A program made the translations under genes and the position numbers. Positions 26,890 to 38,183 of a DNA stretch of 64,000 nt are shown here, one piece after another. Source of the stretch: Aggregatibacter sp. 2125159857 (GTDB lineage: Bacteria > Pseudomonadota > Gammaproteobacteria > Enterobacterales > Pasteurellaceae); NCBI RefSeq assembly GCF_017798005.1, contig NZ_CP072548.1, positions 806,001 through 870,000 on the forward strand, in the 5' to 3' direction. Numbering within the stretch: the first letter of the stretch is position 1; each line of letters starts with the position of its first letter. A model generated the notes under the pieces. The model saw only the letters and a program-made list of their open reading frames with translations. It had not been told where the DNA came from and made no database searches.

Positions 26890-27822
26890 TTATGAATAAT
26901 AAGAAATTTCTTTCACTTTATTCGTGATACGTGTGCCGGCTTTACCTTTCACAATATCAACGATATCGGAAAGTGAACCGATCACCGCATCTTTACCGGT
27001 ACTACGTGCAAAATTCACTGCCGCCTGTACTTTCGGTCCCATAGAACCGGCGGCAAAGCCCATTTTTTCAATTTCATCCGGTGGTGCTGACGCAATAGCT
27101 TTTTGTGTTGGTTTGCCCCAATCTACAAAGGTTGCTGACACATCAGTCGCGATAATGAATAAATCTGCTTCCAGATTATCGGCAAGTAGTGCAGAACATA
27201 AGTCTTTATCGATAACCGCTTCTACGCCGCGCAAATTATGTTGCTCATCGTAGTAAGTCGGAATACCGCCACCACCGGCGCAAATCACGATACTGCCTTT
27301 TTCTAGCAACCATTTCACCGGATTGATTTCAAAAATGCGTTTTGGTAACGGACTTGGCACCACTCGACGATATTTATCACCGTCTTGTGCAATGCTCCAG
27401 TTTTTCTCTTTTGCCAAACGTTCGGCTTCTTCTTTGGAATACACCGGACCGATTGGTTTAGTTGGGTTTTTAAATGCCGGGTCGTTTATATCCACTTCCA
27501 CTTGTGATAACAATGTGGCAAACGGCACTTCAAACGGCACTAAGTTACCTAATTCTTGTTCAATCATGTAACCAATCATACCCACAGATTCTGCCCCCAA
27601 TACATCTAACGGATAAGGAGGTACTTCTTTATAGGCTGCACTTTGTAATGCTAACAAACCTACTTGTGGACCATTACCATGTGCGATGACCAATTCGTTG
27701 TTTGGATAAATCTTCGCAATTTGTTCGCAAGCAATACGCACGTTTAATCGCTGGTTCTCAGCGGTGAGCGGCTCGCCGCGACGCAACAAGGCATTTCCAC
27801 CTAATGCAATAACAATTCTCAT
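26890..27822 (-). CDS. arcC: Carbamate kinase
   Basis: A 310-residue kinase converting carbamoyl phosphate and ADP to ATP, CO2 and ammonia. Motifs: ALGGNALL near residue 6, [11 protein letters not shown] near 48, [13 protein letters not shown] near 208 and a C-terminal [14 protein letters not shown] near 267. Length equals that of E. coli-type carbamate kinases. It follows arcB by 10 bases and precedes the YfcC transporter, so the operon gains ATP from citrulline-derived carbamoyl phosphate. Confidence 0.96.
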   Translation of the reverse strand: MRIVIALGGNALLRRGEPLTAENQRLNVRIACEQIAKIYPNNELVIAHGNGPQVGLLALQSAAYKEVPPYPLDVLGAESVGMIGYMIEQELGNLVPFEVPFATLLSQVEVDINDPAFKNPTKPIGPVYSKEEAERLAKEKNWSIAQDGDKYRRVVPSPLPKRIFEINPVKWLLEKGSIVICAGGGGIPTYYDEQHNLRGVEAVIDKDLCSALLADNLEADLFIIATDVSATFVDWGKPTQKAIASAPPDEIEKMGFAAGSMGPKVQAAVNFARSTGKDAVIGSLSDIVDIVKGKAGTRITNKVKEISYYS

Positions 27823-27832
27823 ATACCACCTC

Positions 27833-28837
27833 TTAAATTAAGCTGGAATAAAGTACGGCTTTAATGGTGTGCATGCGGTTTTCCGCTTGTTCGAAAGCCA
27901 CATTCATTGGAGATTCAAAGACATCTTCGGTCACTTCAATACCATTGGCTAATTCAGGGTATTTTTCTGCAATTTGGCGACCCACTTTGGTTTCACTGTT
28001 GTGGAATGCCGGTAAGCAGTGCATGAATTTCACACGTGGATTGCCGGTGCGTTTCATCAATTCAGGTGTAACTTGATAAGGTAATAATAATTTAATGCGT
28101 TCGCCCCAGGTTTCTAATGGTTCACCCATAGAAACCCATACGTCAGTGTGCACGAAATCAACGCCTTTCACGGCTTTATCAATATCATCGGTTACCGTAA
28201 TGCGTGCACCACTTTGTTTTGCAAATTTTTCGCACATGTCAACTAACTCTGCATCCGGCAATAAGGCTTTCGGTCCACAAATACGTACATCCATACCCAA
28301 TTTAGCACCTATTAATAACAAGGAGTTACCCATGTTGTTGCGCGCATCACCGATGTAAACATATTTGATTTCACTTAATGGTTTATCGCAGTTTTCAATC
28401 ATGGTTAGCACGTCCGCCAACATTTGTGTTGGGTGGAATTCATCGGTTAAACCGTTGAACACCGGCACACCGGCATATTCTGCTAATTCGTCCACAATTT
28501 CTTGTTTGAAACCACGATATTCAATAGCATCGTACATTCTGCCTAATACGCGGGCAGTGTCTTTCATACTTTCTTTGTGGCCAATTTGAGATGAATTTGG
28601 ATCGATGTAAGTGACTTGGGCGCCTTGGTCATAAGCAGCGACTTCAAAAGCGCAACGGGTACGGGTGGAGGTTTTTTCAAAAATTAGCGCAATGTTTTTG
28701 CCTTTTAATTTTTGTTGTTCGGTACCGGCATATTTTGCTCTTTTTAAGTCTCGGGATAAATCTAATAAATATTTGATTTCACGTTCTGAGTGATTAACAA
28801 GACTTAATAAGTGTCTGTTTTTAAGATTGAAAGCCAT
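27833..28837 (-). CDS. arcB: Ornithine carbamoyltransferase, catabolic type
   Basis: A 334-residue enzyme. The carbamoyl-phosphate site [12 protein letters not shown] near residue 56 and the ornithine site [10 protein letters not shown] near 271 are intact, with DVWVSMGE near 233. Operon context with carbamate kinase marks it as the catabolic enzyme running citrulline to ornithine plus carbamoyl phosphate. AAGGAG precedes the ATG. No arginine deiminase (arcA) is present in or next to the operon. Confidence 0.95.
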   Translation of the reverse strand: MAFNLKNRHLLSLVNHSEREIKYLLDLSRDLKRAKYAGTEQQKLKGKNIALIFEKTSTRTRCAFEVAAYDQGAQVTYIDPNSSQIGHKESMKDTARVLGRMYDAIEYRGFKQEIVDELAEYAGVPVFNGLTDEFHPTQMLADVLTMIENCDKPLSEIKYVYIGDARNNMGNSLLLIGAKLGMDVRICGPKALLPDAELVDMCEKFAKQSGARITVTDDIDKAVKGVDFVHTDVWVSMGEPLETWGERIKLLLPYQVTPELMKRTGNPRVKFMHCLPAFHNSETKVGRQIAEKYPELANGIEVTEDVFESPMNVAFEQAENRMHTIKAVLYSSLI

Positions 28838-29097
28838 AATAATCTCCTTGATTTTTGTTTATTGACTTAATCCGAATAGCCAAGCTATTCACAAACTATT
28901 TATTCGACATACAACCTACTCCTTGCGAACGTCTTCATTTTAAAAGAAAGGCAAGTGAATATCGTGTCGAATTTCGGCTCCTAATGTAAAGATTTTGAAC
29001 AAATTTCTAACAAAGGGCTTTTTATTGGTATAAAATTCGAACAAAAAATTTTCTATGTGAAAAAATTTTAACCTCATCACCCAACATTAACCTCATC
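28838..29097. other. Divergent control region between arcB and clcA
   Basis: Strongly AT-rich and gene-free. A dyad GAATAGC-caa-GCTATTC-like hairpin lies near 28880-28897, on the arcB side. No operator could be assigned with confidence; ArgR-like half sites are too degraded to call. Confidence 0.4.
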
Positions 29098-30486
29098 ATG
29101 AACACTGTGCTTCTTTTTTTACGTCATAACGCCATTAAAGTGCGGTATGTTTTACACAAGAAATTACGTCAAACCTATCGAATCTCCCATAAAAGCGTTG
29201 AGTTTACCTGTTTACTGATCGGCGCCAGCTTGGTCTCGCTGTTTTCCCTTGGCTTTGCCAAACTTGCGGATTTGGGCTTGGAATGGAACGCCCAATGGAC
29301 ACAGCAACATCCGATTGCCGTTTGGTTTATCTTGCCCGGCGGTTTGGCGCTCTTAACCTGGTTCGTCGCCAAATACACACCTTATGTCGGTGGCAGTGGC
29401 ATTCCGCAAGTCATTGCCTCCCTTAGCCTGCCTCATCAAGCCAATAAAAACCGTTTAGTCGCCTTTGGACAGACTCTATGGAAAATTCCACTCACGTTTT
29501 TAGCGATGCTTATCGGCGCCTCCGTTGGACGGGAAGGGCCGTCCGTACAAGTCGGTGCAGCCGTGATGTTATGGTGGGGCAACTTGTGCCGAAAATATGG
29601 CGTGGCATTTACCGGATTGAGTGCGAATGAACTGATGGCAACCGGGGCAGCCGGTGGTCTCGCCGCCGCATTTAATGCGCCTTTAGCCGGCGTTATTTTT
29701 GCTATCGAAGAATTAGGACGTGGCGTGTTATTGCGTTGGGAACGACGCGTATTGTTAGGCGTACTCGCCGCTGGTTTTATTTTAGTGGCGATTGAAGGTA
29801 ACAACCCCTATTTCCCCACATATCGTGGCGTAACCGATATGCCTTATTTATGTTTATGGGTTTTAGTTTGTGGTGCTGTGAGTGGTATCAGTGGGGGAAT
29901 TTTCGGCCGTTTGTTAATCAAAGGCGCAGCCGGAACCTTACCTTTCTGTCGTCATTGGATACGCAAGCACCCTATTTTCACCGCCATTATTTTAGGCCTA
30001 ATTTTGACCGCACTTGGGGTTTACACCAATGGACAAACTTACGGCACCGGCTACCAAGTTGTCACCCAAGCACTCGATGGACAAGCGGTACAAAGCGACA
30101 TTGGCATCATGAAATTGTTCGCCACAGTAGGCACATATTGGACAGGCATTGCCGGCGGTATTTTCACCCCATCGCTTACCATCGGCGCAGGACTCGGTGT
30201 ACAAGTTGCCGCCTTTACTGACGGTTCAGTCGACCAGCGCTTGCTGGTGTTGTTATGTATGGCGGCATTTCTTGCGGGTGCGACCCAATCGCCGGTCACC
30301 GCCAGCATTATTGTCATGGAAATGACCGGCTGCCAACCTGTATTAATTTGGCTATTGATTTGCTGCCTGATTTCCTCCATTATTTCACGCCAATTTAATC
30401 CGAAGCCGTTTTACCACATGGCGGCAGGGCGTTTCCGCCAACGGATCAAAGAAGAAATGCCAAAAGATAGGAAGGAAAACCCATAA
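29098..30486 (+). CDS. clcA: ClC-family chloride channel/antiporter
   Basis: A 462-residue membrane protein with the three ion-filter motifs of ClC proteins: GSGIP at 99-103, GREGP near 144-148 (holding the external gating Glu) and GGIFTPSL near 351. [15 protein letters not shown] near 200 carries the internal Glu typical of H+/Cl- exchangers. It probably aids acid resistance by balancing charge. The first ATG has a poor ribosome site; a GTG 14 codons on is possible. An uptake signal overlaps codons near 29138. dusA follows by 2 bases. Confidence 0.92.
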   Translation: MNTVLLFLRHNAIKVRYVLHKKLRQTYRISHKSVEFTCLLIGASLVSLFSLGFAKLADLGLEWNAQWTQQHPIAVWFILPGGLALLTWFVAKYTPYVGGSGIPQVIASLSLPHQANKNRLVAFGQTLWKIPLTFLAMLIGASVGREGPSVQVGAAVMLWWGNLCRKYGVAFTGLSANELMATGAAGGLAAAFNAPLAGVIFAIEELGRGVLLRWERRVLLGVLAAGFILVAIEGNNPYFPTYRGVTDMPYLCLWVLVCGAVSGISGGIFGRLLIKGAAGTLPFCRHWIRKHPIFTAIILGLILTALGVYTNGQTYGTGYQVVTQALDGQAVQSDIGIMKLFATVGTYWTGIAGGIFTPSLTIGAGLGVQVAAFTDGSVDQRLLVLLCMAAFLAGATQSPVTASIIVMEMTGCQPVLIWLLICCLISSIISRQFNPKPFYHMAAGRFRQRIKEEMPKDRKENP

Positions 30487-30488
30487 AA

Positions 30489-31472
30489 ATGTCCCAACAT
30501 CAACCGCACTTTTACCGTGGCCGCTTCGCCGTTGCCCCGATGCTGGATTGGACAACGCGCCATTGCCGTTATTTCCACCGCCAATTTTCTCGTCACGCCT
30601 TGCTTTATACGGAAATGGTGACCACACAAGCCATTATTCATGCCAAATATGATCATCTTGATTTTGATGTGGCAGAAAACCCGGTGGCGTTACAACTGGG
30701 CGGTAGCGATCCGAAACAACTTCAACATTGCGCTCAATTAGCGCAACAACGCGGCTACCAAGAAATCAATCTGAATGTGGGGTGTCCATCTGATCGTGTA
30801 CAAAACGGTATGTTCGGTGCGTGTTTAATGGCAAACGCGGAACTGGTTGCAGAGTGCGTGCAACAAATGCAAAGTGCGGTGCACATTCCCGTCACCGTAA
30901 AAACCCGCATCGGCATTGATGATTTTGACAGCTATGATTTTCTCTGTGATTTTGTCCAAAAAGTGCACCACGCGGGCTGTCAGGAATTTATTGTGCATGC
31001 CCGTAAAGCGTGGTTATCCGGTTTAAGCCCGAAACAAAATCGTGAAATTCCGCCGCTAAATTACGAACGTGTGTATCAACTAAAACAGGATTTTCCCCAT
31101 TTGCTCATCAGCATCAACGGTGGCATTAAAACCACTGAAGAAATGCAACAGCACTTGAAGTATGTGGATGGTGTCATGGTGGGGCGCGAAGCCTATCAAA
31201 ATCCCGCATTGCTCGGTCATATCGATCACACATTGTTTGACGCAAATGCCCCGATTATCACCCCACGCCAAGCGGTGGAAAACATGTTTCCATACATCGA
31301 ACAGCAACTCAGCCAAGGCGTCTATCTGAATCATATTGTGCGCCACATGCTTGGCGCTTTCCAAAACTGCAAAGGCGCACGCCAATGGCGTCGTTATTTA
31401 AGCGAAAATGCCTACAAAGCCGGCGCCGGCATTGACGTGGTAGAAACCGCATTAGGGTTTGTGGAAGAATAA
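30489..31472 (+). CDS. dusA: tRNA-dihydrouridine(20/20a) synthase DusA
   Basis: A 327-residue flavoenzyme reducing U20/U20a in the tRNA D-loop. [14 protein letters not shown] near residue 16 marks the DusA branch. The catalytic Cys is in [12 protein letters not shown] near residue 99, with VKTRIGID near 137 and NGGIKT near 204 in the FMN barrel. The last segment (about 250-327) is the tRNA-binding helical domain. It begins 2 bases after clcA, so the two are translated from one message. Confidence 0.94.
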   Translation: MSQHQPHFYRGRFAVAPMLDWTTRHCRYFHRQFSRHALLYTEMVTTQAIIHAKYDHLDFDVAENPVALQLGGSDPKQLQHCAQLAQQRGYQEINLNVGCPSDRVQNGMFGACLMANAELVAECVQQMQSAVHIPVTVKTRIGIDDFDSYDFLCDFVQKVHHAGCQEFIVHARKAWLSGLSPKQNREIPPLNYERVYQLKQDFPHLLISINGGIKTTEEMQQHLKYVDGVMVGREAYQNPALLGHIDHTLFDANAPIITPRQAVENMFPYIEQQLSQGVYLNHIVRHMLGAFQNCKGARQWRRYLSENAYKAGAGIDVVETALGFVEE

Positions 31473-31539
31473 AAGTTAGGTGGGTTTGGGAAATGTTTTT
31501 CAACCCCACCGCACTTTAAGCATAAAGCAGGTTGCCATG

Positions 31540-31767
31540 TTAATTCACCCAATAAGCCGCCACACCAATCACCAACGCAAAAATGAGCAACCAAATCAAC
31601 TGCAATCGCGCACTTTTACGGTTTACTTCTTGATTGTGCAAACGGCGTTTTTCCAACATGGCTTTATAGCGTTCCAAATCTTCTGCTTGAAAAGAAAAGC
31701 CACAATTCGGGCAATGTGTTGCTCTTTCACTGATTTTTTTACGACATTCGGGGCATCGTTGTAACAT
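31540..31767 (-). CDS. Small zinc-ribbon membrane protein
   Basis: 75 residues: an N-terminal zinc ribbon CPECRKKISERATHCPNC (two CxxC pairs, residues 5-22), a charged middle, and one C-terminal membrane helix (LIWLLIFALVIGVAAYWV). Function unknown; such 'zinc-ribbon plus one membrane span' proteins are common and poorly studied. It stands alone, convergent with dusA, with an uptake signal in the gap. Confidence 0.75.
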   Translation of the reverse strand: MLQRCPECRKKISERATHCPNCGFSFQAEDLERYKAMLEKRRLHNQEVNRKSARLQLIWLLIFALVIGVAAYWVN

Positions 31768-31974
31768 AATTCACCTTTAATACATCTGTTTTTTGTAATG
31801 TAACGATAATGGTAAAAAACACAAGAGGGATGAATGACCTCTTTTCAATGCGGTATGAACAAATTACGCCAACATCAATCTTATTATTACTGTTTTTTTA
31901 TACAGACTTTTATTGGAAATCCCCCCTGTTTGAGCTAAACTAGCGACAATTTTTTTTTAATATATTGTCGTTTT

Positions 31975-34900
31975 ATGCAAACTCCATTTTTTCACATCGA
32001 AATTCCAACCCAAGCACAAGATCATAAAATTTTAGCTAATATTCTGCCCGGCGCGGATAGCCTTGCCGTGAGTGAAATTGCGGCGCAGTTTAACGGGCTA
32101 ACCGTCGTGGTGACGAATGACACCCGAAGTGCGGTGCGTTTAGAAAAAGAATTAGCACAACTGAGCCCACTTAATGTCACCTTTTTCCCCGATTGGGAAA
32201 CCTTGCCTTACGACAGTTTTTCGCCTCATCAAGATATTATTTCTGCCCGCTTGAGTGCTTTATTTCATTTACAGCAACGCAAGCAAGGCATTTTTATTTT
32301 GCCGATTGCCACGTTAATGCAACGGGTTTGCCCGCCCTCTTATTTACAACATCGGGTGTTACTGATTAATAAAGGCGACCGTTTTGTCATTGAAACGCTT
32401 CGTTTGCAATTGGAAAAATCAGGTTATCGCGCGGTGGAGCAAGTGTTGGAACATGGGGAGTATGCCGTGCGTGGTGCCTTGTTGGATCTTTTCCCGATGG
32501 GAAGTGCGGTGCCTTTTCGCTTAGATTTTTTTGATGATGAAATTGATTCCATTCGCACTTTTGATGTGGACACTCAACGCACGTTGCAGGAAATCGATCA
32601 AATCAATTTATTGCCGGCGCACGAATTTCCAACAGATAACCAAGGTATTGAATTTTTCCGTAGCCAATTCCGCGCGGCGTTTGGTGAAATTCGACGGGAT
32701 CCGGAACATATTTATCAACAAATCAGCAAAGGCACGTTGGCGGCAGGGATTGAATATTGGCAGCCTTTATTCTTTGAAGAAATGGCGACCTTATTTGATT
32801 ATTTCCCGGCGAATACGCTGTTTATTATCGGCGAGCAAAATCAAACACAGGGTGAGCGTTTTTATGCGGATGCGGAACAACGTTTTGAGAGCCGCCGTGT
32901 CGATCCGATGCGTCCGTTATTGTCGCCCGATAAACTTTGGCAGCGTATTGATGAGGTCAATCGTCAGTTAAAAAATTACCCTGCCATTGCATTTAAAACG
33001 GAAAAAGTGCGGTCGTCCGCGCGGCAGAAAAATTTGGCGATTACGCCCTTACCGCCAGTGACCATTCAATCGCAACAAAAAGAACCGTTACATCAGTTAC
33101 GCCAATTTGTTGAGCATTTTAGAGGCAATATTTTATTTATCGTGGAAACGGAAGGGCGCCGTGAAACCTTGTTAAGCCTGCTTGCTCCGCTAAAACTGAA
33201 ACCAAAACAAATTCATACTTTGGCGCAAGCGACAGAAGAAAAATTGGCTTTAATGGTTAGTCCGTTGGAGCATGGTTTTATTATTGAACAGGATGTGCCC
33301 CTTGCCATTATTTGTGAATCGGAATTGCTTGGCGAACGCGTGCAACAACGGCAGCGGGATAAATCCCGCACGGTGAACCCTGATACCTTGATTCGCAACC
33401 TTGCCGAATTGCAAATCGGTCAGCCGGTCGTGCATTTGGATCATGGCGTGGGGCGTTACGGCGGTTTAGTGAGTTTAGAAAACGGCGGCATTAAAGCGGA
33501 ATATTTATTGCTCAATTATGCCAACGACTCGAAATTGTATGTGCCGGTGGCATCGTTACATTTAATCAGCCGTTATGTAGGCGGTTCCGATGAAACCGCG
33601 CCGTTGCACAAGTTAGGCTCTGAAGCCTGGGGCAAAGCGCGCAGCAAAGCGGCGGAGAAAATTCGTGATGTGGCCGCGGAGTTATTGGATGTGTATGCGC
33701 AACGTGAAGCGCAAAAAGGCTTTGCGTTCCGATATGATCGAGAGGAATTCCAACAATTCACCGCCACGTTTCCGTTTGAAGAAACTCATGATCAACTCAT
33801 GGCAATTAATGCCGTGATTTCCGACATGACTCAACCGAAAGCCATGGATCGCCTTGTGTGTGGCGATGTGGGTTTTGGTAAAACGGAAGTGGCGATGCGT
33901 GCTGCCTTTTTAGCGGTGATGAACCACAAACAGGTTGCCGTGTTGGTGCCGACCACGTTGTTGGCGCAACAACATTTCGATAATTTCAAAGACCGCTTTG
34001 CTAACTTGCCGGTGAACGTGGAAATGTTGTCCCGCTTTAAAACGGCGAAAGAGCAGAAACAGGTGATTCAAGATTTAGCCGAAGGCAAAGTGGATATTCT
34101 GATTGGCACCCATAAAATCATTCAAGGCGACGTACAATTCCATGATCTGGGTTTGTTGATTATTGACGAAGAACACCGTTTTGGCGTGCGTCAAAAAGAA
34201 AAAATGAAACAGCTGCGCGCGAACATTGATATTCTTACTCTGACAGCAACGCCGATTCCACGTACCTTAAACATGGCGATGAATGGTATTCGCGATCTTT
34301 CCATTATTTCTACGCCACCGGCACGCCGTTTAACGATTAAAACCTTTGTGCGTCAAACGGATGAATTGGTGATTCGAGAAGCCATTTTGCGTGAAATTTT
34401 GCGTGGCGGGCAGGTGTATTATTTACATAACGACGTGGCGAGCATTGAAAATACGGCAGAAAAACTGACCGCACTTGTGCCTGAAGCGCGCGTGATTGTG
34501 GGGCACGGGCAAATGCGCGAACGTGAGCTGGAACGCGTGATGTCGGATTTTTATCATCAACGTTATAACGTGCTGGTGTGTTCTACGATTATTGAAACCG
34601 GGATTGATGTGCCGACGGCCAATACCATTATTATCGAGCGTGCTGACAATTTCGGTTTGGCACAGTTGCATCAGTTGCGCGGACGGGTTGGGCGTTCTCA
34701 CCATCAAGCCTATGCTTATTTGCTCACACCACCACCGAAACTAATGACGAAGGATGCGCAAAAACGCTTGGAAGCCCTGGAAAGCCTAGATAACCTTGGT
34801 GCCGGCTTTATTTTAGCCACCCACGATTTGGAAATTCGCGGTGCCGGGGAATTGCTAGGCAACGAGCAAAGCGGACAAATTGAAAGTATCGGCTTTTCGC

Positions 34901-35418
34901 TTTACATGGAATTGTTGGAGCGTGCGGTAAAAGCCTTAAAAGAAGGCCGTGAGCCGTCATTGGACGAACTGACGCAACAACAAACAGAAATTGATTTACG
35001 GATGCCGTCGCTATTACCGGAAGATTATTTGGGCGATGTAAATATGCGTTTGTCTTTCTATAAACGCATTGCCGGCGCGGAAAATACCGACGCGTTGGAT
35101 GAATTAAAAGTGGAGCTTATCGACCGTTTCGGAACCTTGCCAGAAGCCACACGGAATCTGTTACAAATTGCCCAATTACGACTGGATTTAAAACCGCTCA
35201 ATGTCATCCGCTTAGATGCCAATGCGCAAGGCGGATTCATCGAATTTGCGCCGAACGCCGAGTTAGACCCAATGATTTTTTTACAGTTAATACAACGCAA
35301 TCCGGCGGTTTATCGTTTTGACGGCCCACATAAATTTCGCTTTACCAAAGATTTAACGGACTACAAAGTGCGGTTAGAATTTGTGGAGAATTTGGTTAAG
35401 GAAATTGTTACAAGATAA
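31975..35418 (+). CDS. mfd: Transcription-repair coupling factor Mfd
   Basis: A 1147-residue DNA translocase that removes stalled RNA polymerase and recruits UvrA. An N-terminal UvrB-like region is followed by the RNA-polymerase-interaction domain (about 480-545, VVHLDHGVGRYGG), then the RecG-like motor: Walker A GDVGFGKT at 630-637, DEEH at 731-734, TATPIPRTL and QLRGRVGRS. The C-terminal TRCF domain ends the protein. Length equals that of E. coli (1148). The ribosome site is weak and the upstream DNA very AT-rich. Confidence 0.97.
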   Translation: MQTPFFHIEIPTQAQDHKILANILPGADSLAVSEIAAQFNGLTVVVTNDTRSAVRLEKELAQLSPLNVTFFPDWETLPYDSFSPHQDIISARLSALFHLQQRKQGIFILPIATLMQRVCPPSYLQHRVLLINKGDRFVIETLRLQLEKSGYRAVEQVLEHGEYAVRGALLDLFPMGSAVPFRLDFFDDEIDSIRTFDVDTQRTLQEIDQINLLPAHEFPTDNQGIEFFRSQFRAAFGEIRRDPEHIYQQISKGTLAAGIEYWQPLFFEEMATLFDYFPANTLFIIGEQNQTQGERFYADAEQRFESRRVDPMRPLLSPDKLWQRIDEVNRQLKNYPAIAFKTEKVRSSARQKNLAITPLPPVTIQSQQKEPLHQLRQFVEHFRGNILFIVETEGRRETLLSLLAPLKLKPKQIHTLAQATEEKLALMVSPLEHGFIIEQDVPLAIICESELLGERVQQRQRDKSRTVNPDTLIRNLAELQIGQPVVHLDHGVGRYGGLVSLENGGIKAEYLLLNYANDSKLYVPVASLHLISRYVGGSDETAPLHKLGSEAWGKARSKAAEKIRDVAAELLDVYAQREAQKGFAFRYDREEFQQFTATFPFEETHDQLMAINAVISDMTQPKAMDRLVCGDVGFGKTEVAMRAAFLAVMNHKQVAVLVPTTLLAQQHFDNFKDRFANLPVNVEMLSRFKTAKEQKQVIQDLAEGKVDILIGTHKIIQGDVQFHDLGLLIIDEEHRFGVRQKEKMKQLRANIDILTLTATPIPRTLNMAMNGIRDLSIISTPPARRLTIKTFVRQTDELVIREAILREILRGGQVYYLHNDVASIENTAEKLTALVPEARVIVGHGQMRERELERVMSDFYHQRYNVLVCSTIIETGIDVPTANTIIIERADNFGLAQLHQLRGRVGRSHHQAYAYLLTPPPKLMTKDAQKRLEALESLDNLGAGFILATHDLEIRGAGELLGNEQSGQIESIGFSLYMELLERAVKALKEGREPSLDELTQQQTEIDLRMPSLLPEDYLGDVNMRLSFYKRIAGAENTDALDELKVELIDRFGTLPEATRNLLQIAQLRLDLKPLNVIRLDANAQGGFIEFAPNAELDPMIFLQLIQRNPAVYRFDGPHKFRFTKDLTDYKVRLEFVENLVKEIVTR

Positions 35419-35420
35419 AA

Positions 35421-35450
35421 AAATAAAGTCGCGTCTGCGACTTTATTTTT
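35421..35450. terminator. Bidirectional terminator between mfd and perM
   Basis: AAATAAAGTCGC (35421-35432) and GCGACTTTATTT (35437-35448) flank GTCT, with A and T tracts on the two sides. It ends mfd and overlaps the end of the convergent perM gene. Confidence 0.88.
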
Positions 35451-36504
35451 AGCGTTTTGCTTGTTGAGAATGACCGTCACCAAGCAAGAGGGCATATTTC
35501 GCCGTTGAGGAACCGGCTTCTAAAGCGATTTTCAACGCCATGGTTAACGGCACGGAAAGCAACATCCCTACGGTGCCTAACAACCATCCCCAAAACAGCA
35601 AAGATAAAAACACCACCAAGGTGGAAAGCCCCAGTTTTTTCCCCATTAAGCGCGGCTCCAGCACACTGCCGATAACGACGTTGATGATGACAATCGCGAC
35701 CAATACGCCCAAGCCGATAATGAACCCATTCAACAGCAAGGCTTGTACAATGATCGGGATTGCCGCGATGATAGAGCCGATATTGGGAATATAGTTGAGC
35801 AGAAAACTGAGCGTTGCCCATAAGATCGCATACTGCACGCCGGCGACTTCTAATAACGCCCAAACACAAATGGCGGTCAGCACGCTCATCATGGTTTTGA
35901 CGGCGAGATAGCTCATGATGCCGTTTAAAATGCGATCTAAATAATGCTCTTGCTGCCCGATATCATTGGGATTATCGCTAAATGCGACAGCAAATTTATG
36001 CTTCGCCTGAGGGGCTTCCAACAACATGAAAATCACTACAAGTAATAAGACAAAAATATTGGTCACAACACCGGAAAAGCTTAAAAAGACACGTTGGACA
36101 AATTTCATGATGGCACTCGGATCGAAATTCTCCATAATGCTATTTTCCGAAATATCTAACGGGATTTTCCATTTTTGTGCGAGTGTTAAAACATCATTAA
36201 CGCGTTCTGCTAATAATTGTCGATATTGCGGAATAGATTGGCTAAATTCTTGGATCGTGCTGTTAATAAGCCCGAAAAGAAAGAAAAAGATCACGAAAAT
36301 CAACAATAATAACGTGGTAATCGCCAGCCAATAAGGCACTTTTCTTTTGGTCAAAAATGCTAGCAAAGGCGAGCAGATAATCGCAATAAACAATGCCAAT
36401 AAAAACGGCACCACAATTTCTGAGGCGGCTTTAATACCGGCTAAAACAATGACAATTGATGCACTGGCAACCAGCGCTTTGACGAGAGAAGAATGCTGCG
36501 CCAT
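35449..36504 (-). CDS. perM: AI-2E/PerM-family membrane transporter
   Basis: A 351-residue protein of the AI-2 exporter/PerM family (formerly UPF0118). Hydrophobic segments cluster at both ends, with a soluble middle (about 90-150). Family signatures are IKAASEIVVPFLLALFIA at the start and LLNYIPNIGSIIAAIP near residue 238. Substrate unknown: family members have been linked to autoinducer-2 or sodium/proton exchange. It begins 2 bases after the glnB stop and is the last gene of ygfB-pepP-glnB-perM. Confidence 0.82.
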   Translation of the reverse strand: MAQHSSLVKALVASASIVIVLAGIKAASEIVVPFLLALFIAIICSPLLAFLTKRKVPYWLAITTLLLLIFVIFFFLFGLINSTIQEFSQSIPQYRQLLAERVNDVLTLAQKWKIPLDISENSIMENFDPSAIMKFVQRVFLSFSGVVTNIFVLLLVVIFMLLEAPQAKHKFAVAFSDNPNDIGQQEHYLDRILNGIMSYLAVKTMMSVLTAICVWALLEVAGVQYAILWATLSFLLNYIPNIGSIIAAIPIIVQALLLNGFIIGLGVLVAIVIINVVIGSVLEPRLMGKKLGLSTLVVFLSLLFWGWLLGTVGMLLSVPLTMALKIALEAGSSTAKYALLLGDGHSQQAKR

Positions 36505-36506
36505 GT

Positions 36507-36854
<348 letters not shown>

Positions 36855-38171
36855 TTAATTTTGTTTAAAACAGGCGTTGGCTTCTGCCATTACTTTTTCA
36901 ATATCAGCAATTTCTTTCGGTGCCGCGGACGTCAGATTTTTGTTGCCGTATTCGGTAATCAACAAATTATCTTCAATCCGAATGCCAATGCCTTTGTATT
37001 GCTCCGGAATATCCGCGTCTTTAGATAAATACAACCCCGGTTCTACGGTCAGCACCATACCGGGTTCTAAAGTGCGGCCGCGATTTTCACCATATTCGCC
37101 CACATCATGAACATCCAAACCAAGCCAATGCCCTAGACCGTGCATATAAAATTCACGATAGGCTTTTTGTTCGATTAATGCATCTACATCGCCTTTCAGA
37201 ATGCCTAAACGCACTAAACCTTCGGTTTTAATACGAATGACTTCTTCGTTCGCTTTCGCAATGGAACTGCCCGGCACCAACAATTCAATGGCGCGTTTTT
37301 GCGCTTGTAGGACAATCTCATAGATCGCTTTTTGCGCTTCGGTAAATTGACCATTCACCGGGAAAGTACGTGTAATATCGCCGGCATATAGGGCAAATTC
37401 GCAGCCTGCATCAATCAGCACTAAATCGCCGTCCCGCAACGGCATATCATTTTCCGAATAATGCAAAATACAGGCGTTTTCACCACCGGCAACAATGCTG
37501 TTATAGGAAGGATAGCGCGCGCCGAAACGGTTAAATTCATGCAAAATCTCACTTTCCACTTCATATTCTAAACGGTTCGGGCGGGTTTGTTGCATGGCTT
37601 TAATGTGGGCAAGCGCGCTGATTTGCCCCGCTTGTTGCATGAGCGCAATTTCATTTTCCGATTTGAACAGGCGCATCTCACCAAGCATCGGCTTCCAATT
37701 AAAAACACTTAAAAATTCCACCGCACTTTGTTCCAGCAAGGCATCGCCCCAAGGCTGTTGCTTCGGTGCATAATAAAGTGCGGTCTGTTTTTGCGCTAAA
37801 TTTTTAAATTGCGGTACAAACTCATCGATGGCATAAGCCGTATCCATCAACAAGGTTTGTGGCGCATTGTCCACGCCAAGACGGCGTCCGTTCCAAATTT
37901 CCAGTAATTTATCGGACGGGCGTACAAACATGATCGCCTGCTGTTCACCTTGCTGTTTACGCAATAACAATGCCGAATTAGGCTCATTAAAACCGGTTAA
38001 ATACCAGAAATAGCTGTCCTGACGGAAAGGATAATTACAGCCGTCATTGCGGCGGCGTTCAATATCGGAAAAGACTAAAAACAGGGAATCTTCCTGCATT
38101 TGTTCAAAAATCTTGGCACGACGTTGAGCAAATTCTTCCATCGGTAACGCCGCCATGTATGCGAGATCCAT
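36855..38171 (-). CDS. pepP: Xaa-Pro aminopeptidase
   Basis: A 438-residue dimanganese peptidase removing N-terminal residues before proline. The N-terminal creatinase-like domain is followed by the 'pita-bread' domain with the metal ligands: DAGCEFALYAGDITRTF near residue 245, HGLGHWLGLDVHD near 343 and the Glu pair in TVEPGLYL and GIGIRIEDN. Length matches E. coli PepP (441). It lies 12 bases after the YgfB gene, as in related species. Confidence 0.95.
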   Translation of the reverse strand: MDLAYMAALPMEEFAQRRAKIFEQMQEDSLFLVFSDIERRRNDGCNYPFRQDSYFWYLTGFNEPNSALLLRKQQGEQQAIMFVRPSDKLLEIWNGRRLGVDNAPQTLLMDTAYAIDEFVPQFKNLAQKQTALYYAPKQQPWGDALLEQSAVEFLSVFNWKPMLGEMRLFKSENEIALMQQAGQISALAHIKAMQQTRPNRLEYEVESEILHEFNRFGARYPSYNSIVAGGENACILHYSENDMPLRDGDLVLIDAGCEFALYAGDITRTFPVNGQFTEAQKAIYEIVLQAQKRAIELLVPGSSIAKANEEVIRIKTEGLVRLGILKGDVDALIEQKAYREFYMHGLGHWLGLDVHDVGEYGENRGRTLEPGMVLTVEPGLYLSKDADIPEQYKGIGIRIEDNLLITEYGNKNLTSAAPKEIADIEKVMAEANACFKQN

Positions 38172-38183
38172 ATTGTATCCTTA

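Noticed and set aside
28838..29097. ArgR boxes upstream of arcB
   Set aside because: Half sites like TGAAT and ATTCG occur, but spacing is wrong (9 bases instead of 4), so the match is not better than expected in AT-rich DNA.
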